A stretch of DNA of 28,010 nt from Candidatus Saccharibacteria bacterium UBA2112. GTDB taxonomy: Bacteria > Patescibacteriota > Saccharimonadia > Saccharimonadales > Saccharimonadaceae. The notes under the pieces were generated by a model. The model was given only the letters and a program-made list of their open reading frames with translations. It was not told the origin of the DNA and made no database searches. The DNA is taken from the NCBI GenBank assembly GCA_002331045.1, contig DCYK01000043.1, positions 1-28,010 on the forward strand. The letters are read 5' to 3'. The position numbers were made by a program, and so were the translations under genes. Shown in pieces: positions 25,280 through 28,010 of this stretch. Positions within the stretch are counted from its first letter, which is position 1. Every line of letters starts with the position of its first letter.

Positions 25280-25357
25280 GGGCCCGTAGTGAAGTTGGCC
25301 TATCACGTCTCCCTGTCACGGAGAAGATCGCCGGTTCGAATCCGGTCGGGCCCGCCA
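25280..25357 (+). tRNA. tRNA-Asp (GTC)
   Basis: The 78-nt cloverleaf has acceptor arms GGGCCCG/CGGGCCC, anticodon stem TCTCC/GGAGA around CTGTCAC (anticodon GTC), T-loop TTCGAAT, discriminator G and an encoded CCA. The G discriminator fits tRNA-Asp. Confidence 0.96.
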
Positions 25358-25367
25358 ATAAAATCAT

Positions 25368-25391
25368 CAAATGCCCGCATGGGTATTTTTT
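25368..25391 (+). terminator. Terminator after tRNA-Asp
   Basis: ATGCCC and GGGTAT pair (one G-U) around GCAT, followed by a T-run. The stem is short. Confidence 0.55.
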
Positions 25392-25414
25392 ATTAAAAAA
25401 CAGAGGTAAAAACA

Positions 25415-25443
25415 TTGACCGTTATCCGTTAGCATGATACTCT
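25415..25443 (+). promoter_or_regulatory. Promoter of the cohesin-like surface protein genes
   Basis: TTGACC (25415-25420), a 17-base spacer and TACTCT (25438-25443) with a TGA extended -10 precede the ATG at 25471. The leader would be about 21 nt, without a clear ribosome site. Confidence 0.6.
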
Positions 25444-25470
25444 GAAACAGTAAAACACCACAACACAAAC

Positions 25471-27378
25471 ATGATAAAAAAGAGAATACATAAATACATT
25501 ATTGGACTGTTTGTATTAACAGCTTTATTCTCGCTTATACCATCTCAAGCATTCGCCGCCGGAAGTACCATTTATTTTACCCCCGCCTCAGGGAGTAGCC
25601 AAAAAGGCAAGACTTTTACCGTGAGCGTTAATGGTTACGTGCAGCCCTCATGGTTCGGCGTGGGCACTATTAGCGGAAAGGTTACTTTTCCTAAAAACCT
25701 TCTTAAGGTAACGAATGTGAACGATTCAACAAGCACTTTCCCCAACTCTACAGTGACACCTAACAATAGCAACGGTAATATCACGTTTGAACAAAGTAGC
25801 GAGTGGTATGACCGAGCCAATGATCAAACTATCCATCTCTTTACTATCACCTTTCAATCACTAAAAGCAGGAACCGCCGCTGTTAATTTCTCCGATGTTC
25901 GCTACGAGAGCGGCTCCCCCGCCACGAGTAATGGTTCATACACGATCACAAATCCCCCCGCGCCCACTCCCAGCCCATCCCCCTCGCCAACACCAAAGCC
26001 GACACCAAAACCAAGCCCTAGTCCAACACCAAAGCCGACACCAAAACCAAGCCCTAGTCCAAGCGTCACGCCACGACCGACGCAAACACCTGCGCCTACT
26101 CCTGCCGAAGAAGAAAAAGAGCAACCAACAGAAGAAAGCGAGGGTAATCTACGAATTCATAATGTAGTCGTAAATACCACAAGACAAGAAAACAGCGTAA
26201 GTTGGACAGTCAACAATCCTGAGGCGGAAATGACCTTTGTATATGGAGAAACCAAGGAGAGCATGGAGAGGGATACTGTCATCACTGAGAATGATAATGG
26301 CAGTTATACAGCAAAGCTAACCGACGTTAAGCTCGGCACATTATACTACTACACTATCCGAGCAGCTACAGAGGATAACCTCCAAGGCTCAACGTATAGT
26401 GGATCCCTCACCACGCGCGGTTATCCCGTGCAACTTACAATCCAACAAAATGGCCTACTTCTTCCGGGCGCAAAAGTGAAAATTGCAGGACGGAGCTTCA
26501 CTGCAAACAGTAACGCTATTGTCCTCACTGAACTAAGCGAGGGCAAGCACACGGCAACAATTACACCGTCAGATACCGGTCATTCGTATGAGATAAGCTT
26601 TGCTGTTGCAAAAAAAACTATACCTGAAAGCGGTAACCCTGATATTCAGAGCATCCTCTTGAATAGCAAGGTTGAAGGAGTATCGTCAGGTCTTAGCGGC
26701 TCTCTTCTCCCACTACTTGGAGGGGCAGCGCTTCTCGCTCTTCTTATTGGTAGTATCGCCGCAGTAATTATTATTCAGCGACGACGTGCACAAGCTCGAA
26801 TCATTGATACAGATATTGATCGTAATTTTCTTGCAGCAAACTATGATGCCGAGGCACTCCAGCGTAGCCATCGACCTGAACCACAAATCAGCACTGTTAA
26901 TACATCAACCGAAGCAACTTCCAATATGAAAGCAGCCCCTGATGAATTATCCCCACCACCACAGGATACTGATACCGGCGCGACAGTAGTAGCACCACAA
27001 CAAACACAGCAAGTAAACAACCAGCCTTCACCGCAAGCATCACTTCCCTCCGCTGCCTCAGCCCCGAACCCTACGTCACCTCAGCCTTCAGAAGAAGCAG
27101 TCACGCAGACCTACCCCAGCAACGAAGCCGGAGGTTCATATACAGACAATACCCAGCCTAGTGCCGCTGAGTATGCCCCTGATCTTGTTCGCGTTGAAGC
27201 ATCAGATGAGCCCGCAGCCATCTATAACGCAGCAAATGGTGAACTTGATATCATACATCATTCCAAGCCCTCTCACGCACCTGTGCCTAAACAAGAAGCA
27301 GCAACGCCCTCAAGCCTCTCCCCACAGAACAATAGTCCTCGCTCATCTCCCCCGGTAACAATGGCGGTACCACAATGA
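25471..27378 (+). CDS. Cohesin-domain surface protein with membrane anchor and long cytoplasmic tail
   Basis: The 635-residue protein has a signal peptide (1-29, cut after AFA) and a cohesin-type beta-sandwich (about 31-162). A Pro-Thr-Ser-Lys spacer (163-212) with a 12-residue repeat encoded by two exact 36-bp units follows. Then come a fibronectin-III-like domain (about 226-316), a small PEGA-like domain (317-383), a membrane helix (411-436), QRRRA and a 195-residue Pro/Gln/Ser/Thr tail predicted to be cytoplasmic and disordered. Cohesins bind dockerins or other surface ligands. In an episymbiont an adhesive role is plausible but inferred. Its stop overlaps the next gene start (ATGA). Confidence 0.75.
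   Translation: MIKKRIHKYIIGLFVLTALFSLIPSQAFAAGSTIYFTPASGSSQKGKTFTVSVNGYVQPSWFGVGTISGKVTFPKNLLKVTNVNDSTSTFPNSTVTPNNSNGNITFEQSSEWYDRANDQTIHLFTITFQSLKAGTAAVNFSDVRYESGSPATSNGSYTITNPPAPTPSPSPSPTPKPTPKPSPSPTPKPTPKPSPSPSVTPRPTQTPAPTPAEEEKEQPTEESEGNLRIHNVVVNTTRQENSVSWTVNNPEAEMTFVYGETKESMERDTVITENDNGSYTAKLTDVKLGTLYYYTIRAATEDNLQGSTYSGSLTTRGYPVQLTIQQNGLLLPGAKVKIAGRSFTANSNAIVLTELSEGKHTATITPSDTGHSYEISFAVAKKTIPESGNPDIQSILLNSKVEGVSSGLSGSLLPLLGGAALLALLIGSIAAVIIIQRRRAQARIIDTDIDRNFLAANYDAEALQRSHRPEPQISTVNTSTEATSNMKAAPDELSPPPQDTDTGATVVAPQQTQQVNNQPSPQASLPSAASAPNPTSPQPSEEAVTQTYPSNEAGGSYTDNTQPSAAEYAPDLVRVEASDEPAAIYNAANGELDIIHHSKPSHAPVPKQEAATPSSLSPQNNSPRSSPPVTMAVPQ
25987..26058 (+). repeat. Two exact 36-bp tandem repeats in the proline-rich spacer
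   Basis: The units at 25987-26022 and 26023-26058 are identical and together encode PTPKPTPKPSPS twice. Recent duplication is likely, and copy number may vary between strains. Confidence 0.85.
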
Positions 27379-28010
27379 ACGCATATCAGAGATTTCCTCA
27401 GGCTATGAAACGGCTTTTTCCGCACTATCTTATAGCATGTCTTGTTGTATCTTTTGTTTCCCCCTTGAGTAACGCATTCGCTGCCGCAAACCAATTATTT
27501 ATTTCACCCTCTAGCTCCCAAATGAATATAGGTACCACCTTCTGTATTGATATTAAGAGCTATGCAGAAAGTGATGAGACAACAGGAACAGCAGTCGGGA
27601 CACTGAATTACCCCTCAGGAAAACTGAAGGTTGCTTCAATTATGACAAACGGCAATAGATGTTCAGGTAGTACTAGCGCACATTATGGTACGCCTTCCAT
27701 ATCCCAACAGACTGGTAAGATTACATTTAATGGGTCACGAAGCCCGGCGCCCAGTGGTATTGCCCAGGTTATGGCCATAAAATTTAAGGCTATCGGAGCA
27801 GGAACCGCTACTGTTAGTTTTGCAGATAGTAGCCGCGTCAATAGTAAGACAACAACGTATGGCGGAGGTGTCTATTCGATCACTGACCCCAACCCACCGC
27901 CTTCCCCCTCCCCCTCAAGTTCACCAAAACCTACTCCTACAACTGTTCCTACCCCAGCACCCGTTGTATCAAAGCCAAAACCATCCGAGAAACCACAACC
28001 CTCTTCCACC
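27375..28010 (+). CDS. Second cohesin-like surface protein (partial, 3' end outside window)
   Basis: A frame opens at ATG 27375, overlapping the upstream stop, and stays open to the window end (212 codons). A basic start with a hydrophobic segment ending SNAFAA forms a signal peptide (about 1-36). A cohesin-like domain follows (about 38-170: LFISPSSS, VGTLNYPSGKLKVASI, GIAQVMAIKFKAIGAGTATVSF), then a PSPSPSSSPKPTPTT spacer. It matches the layout of the preceding protein, including the GTATVSF strand, but the sequences differ, so this is an old duplication. Two Cys residues in the domain (in TFCIDIK and NRCSGS) could form a disulfide. The rest, probably including an anchor, is not visible. Confidence 0.8.
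   Translation, partial: MNAYQRFPQAMKRLFPHYLIACLVVSFVSPLSNAFAAANQLFISPSSSQMNIGTTFCIDIKSYAESDETTGTAVGTLNYPSGKLKVASIMTNGNRCSGSTSAHYGTPSISQQTGKITFNGSRSPAPSGIAQVMAIKFKAIGAGTATVSFADSSRVNSKTTTYGGGVYSITDPNPPPSPSPSSSPKPTPTTVPTPAPVVSKPKPSEKPQPSST

Noticed and set aside
25230..25415. 61-codon minus-strand ORF
   Set aside because: It is the antisense of tRNA-Asp and its promoter.
25987..26058. Possible CRISPR repeats
   Set aside because: Two contiguous 36-bp copies with no spacers, in frame inside a coding Pro-rich stalk. No cas genes are present.

Overview
This window looks like a chromosomal segment of a Candidate Phyla Radiation bacterium, most likely Candidatus Saccharibacteria (TM7). The assignment is an inference. 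It rests on the compact gene packing, the ordinary genetic code, small housekeeping proteins (a ThrRS without a TGS domain), lineage-style surface proteins, a VirD4-like ATPase and the absence of any biosynthetic pathway. No database was searched.

Layout. Bases 1-145 are the 5' end of a 16S rRNA gene (minus strand) with a consensus promoter. Upstream, on the same strand, lies a gyrB-gyrA-PAP2-like operon (352-5264). Two membrane or surface protein genes run on the plus strand (5409-7156), facing a three-gene minus-strand unit that ends in a large VirD4/TraG-type ATPase (7167-10964). Bases 11.0-12.0 kb have no convincing protein gene. They hold a highly folded element with its own promoter, an AT-rich stretch with nested inverted repeats, and a promoter-terminator pair that defines a roughly 100-nt sRNA candidate. 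tmRNA (12203-12607, minus) is followed by a divergent comM-like gene, infC-rpmI-rplT, and RNase P RNA (15404-15785, minus).

The second half holds a Nudix-RNase H fusion behind tRNA-Pro, a site-2 protease and rpmB. A minus-strand operon follows: thrS, an alkyltransferase-like protein gene, miaA, a winged-helix gene and an MBL-like gene. A candidate T-box leader precedes thrS. Its TGGA matches the UCCA end of the tRNA-Thr encoded at 25.1 kb. tRNA-Val diverges from the thrS leader, and both promoters use the same palindromic -35 box. Next are a leaderless 46-codon ORF, a GT2 glycosyltransferase with a small membrane partner behind tRNA-Thr and tRNA-Gly, tRNA-Asp, and two translationally coupled cohesin-like surface proteins, the second running off the end.

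Recurring theme: several genes have a -10 box 6-9 nt before the start codon, pointing to leaderless transcripts. The parts most worth a second look are the folded region at 11.0-11.36 kb, the sRNA candidate at 12.0-12.1 kb, the tmRNA with a long tag and odd T-loop, the thrS/tRNA-Val control region, and the cohesin-like surface pair.
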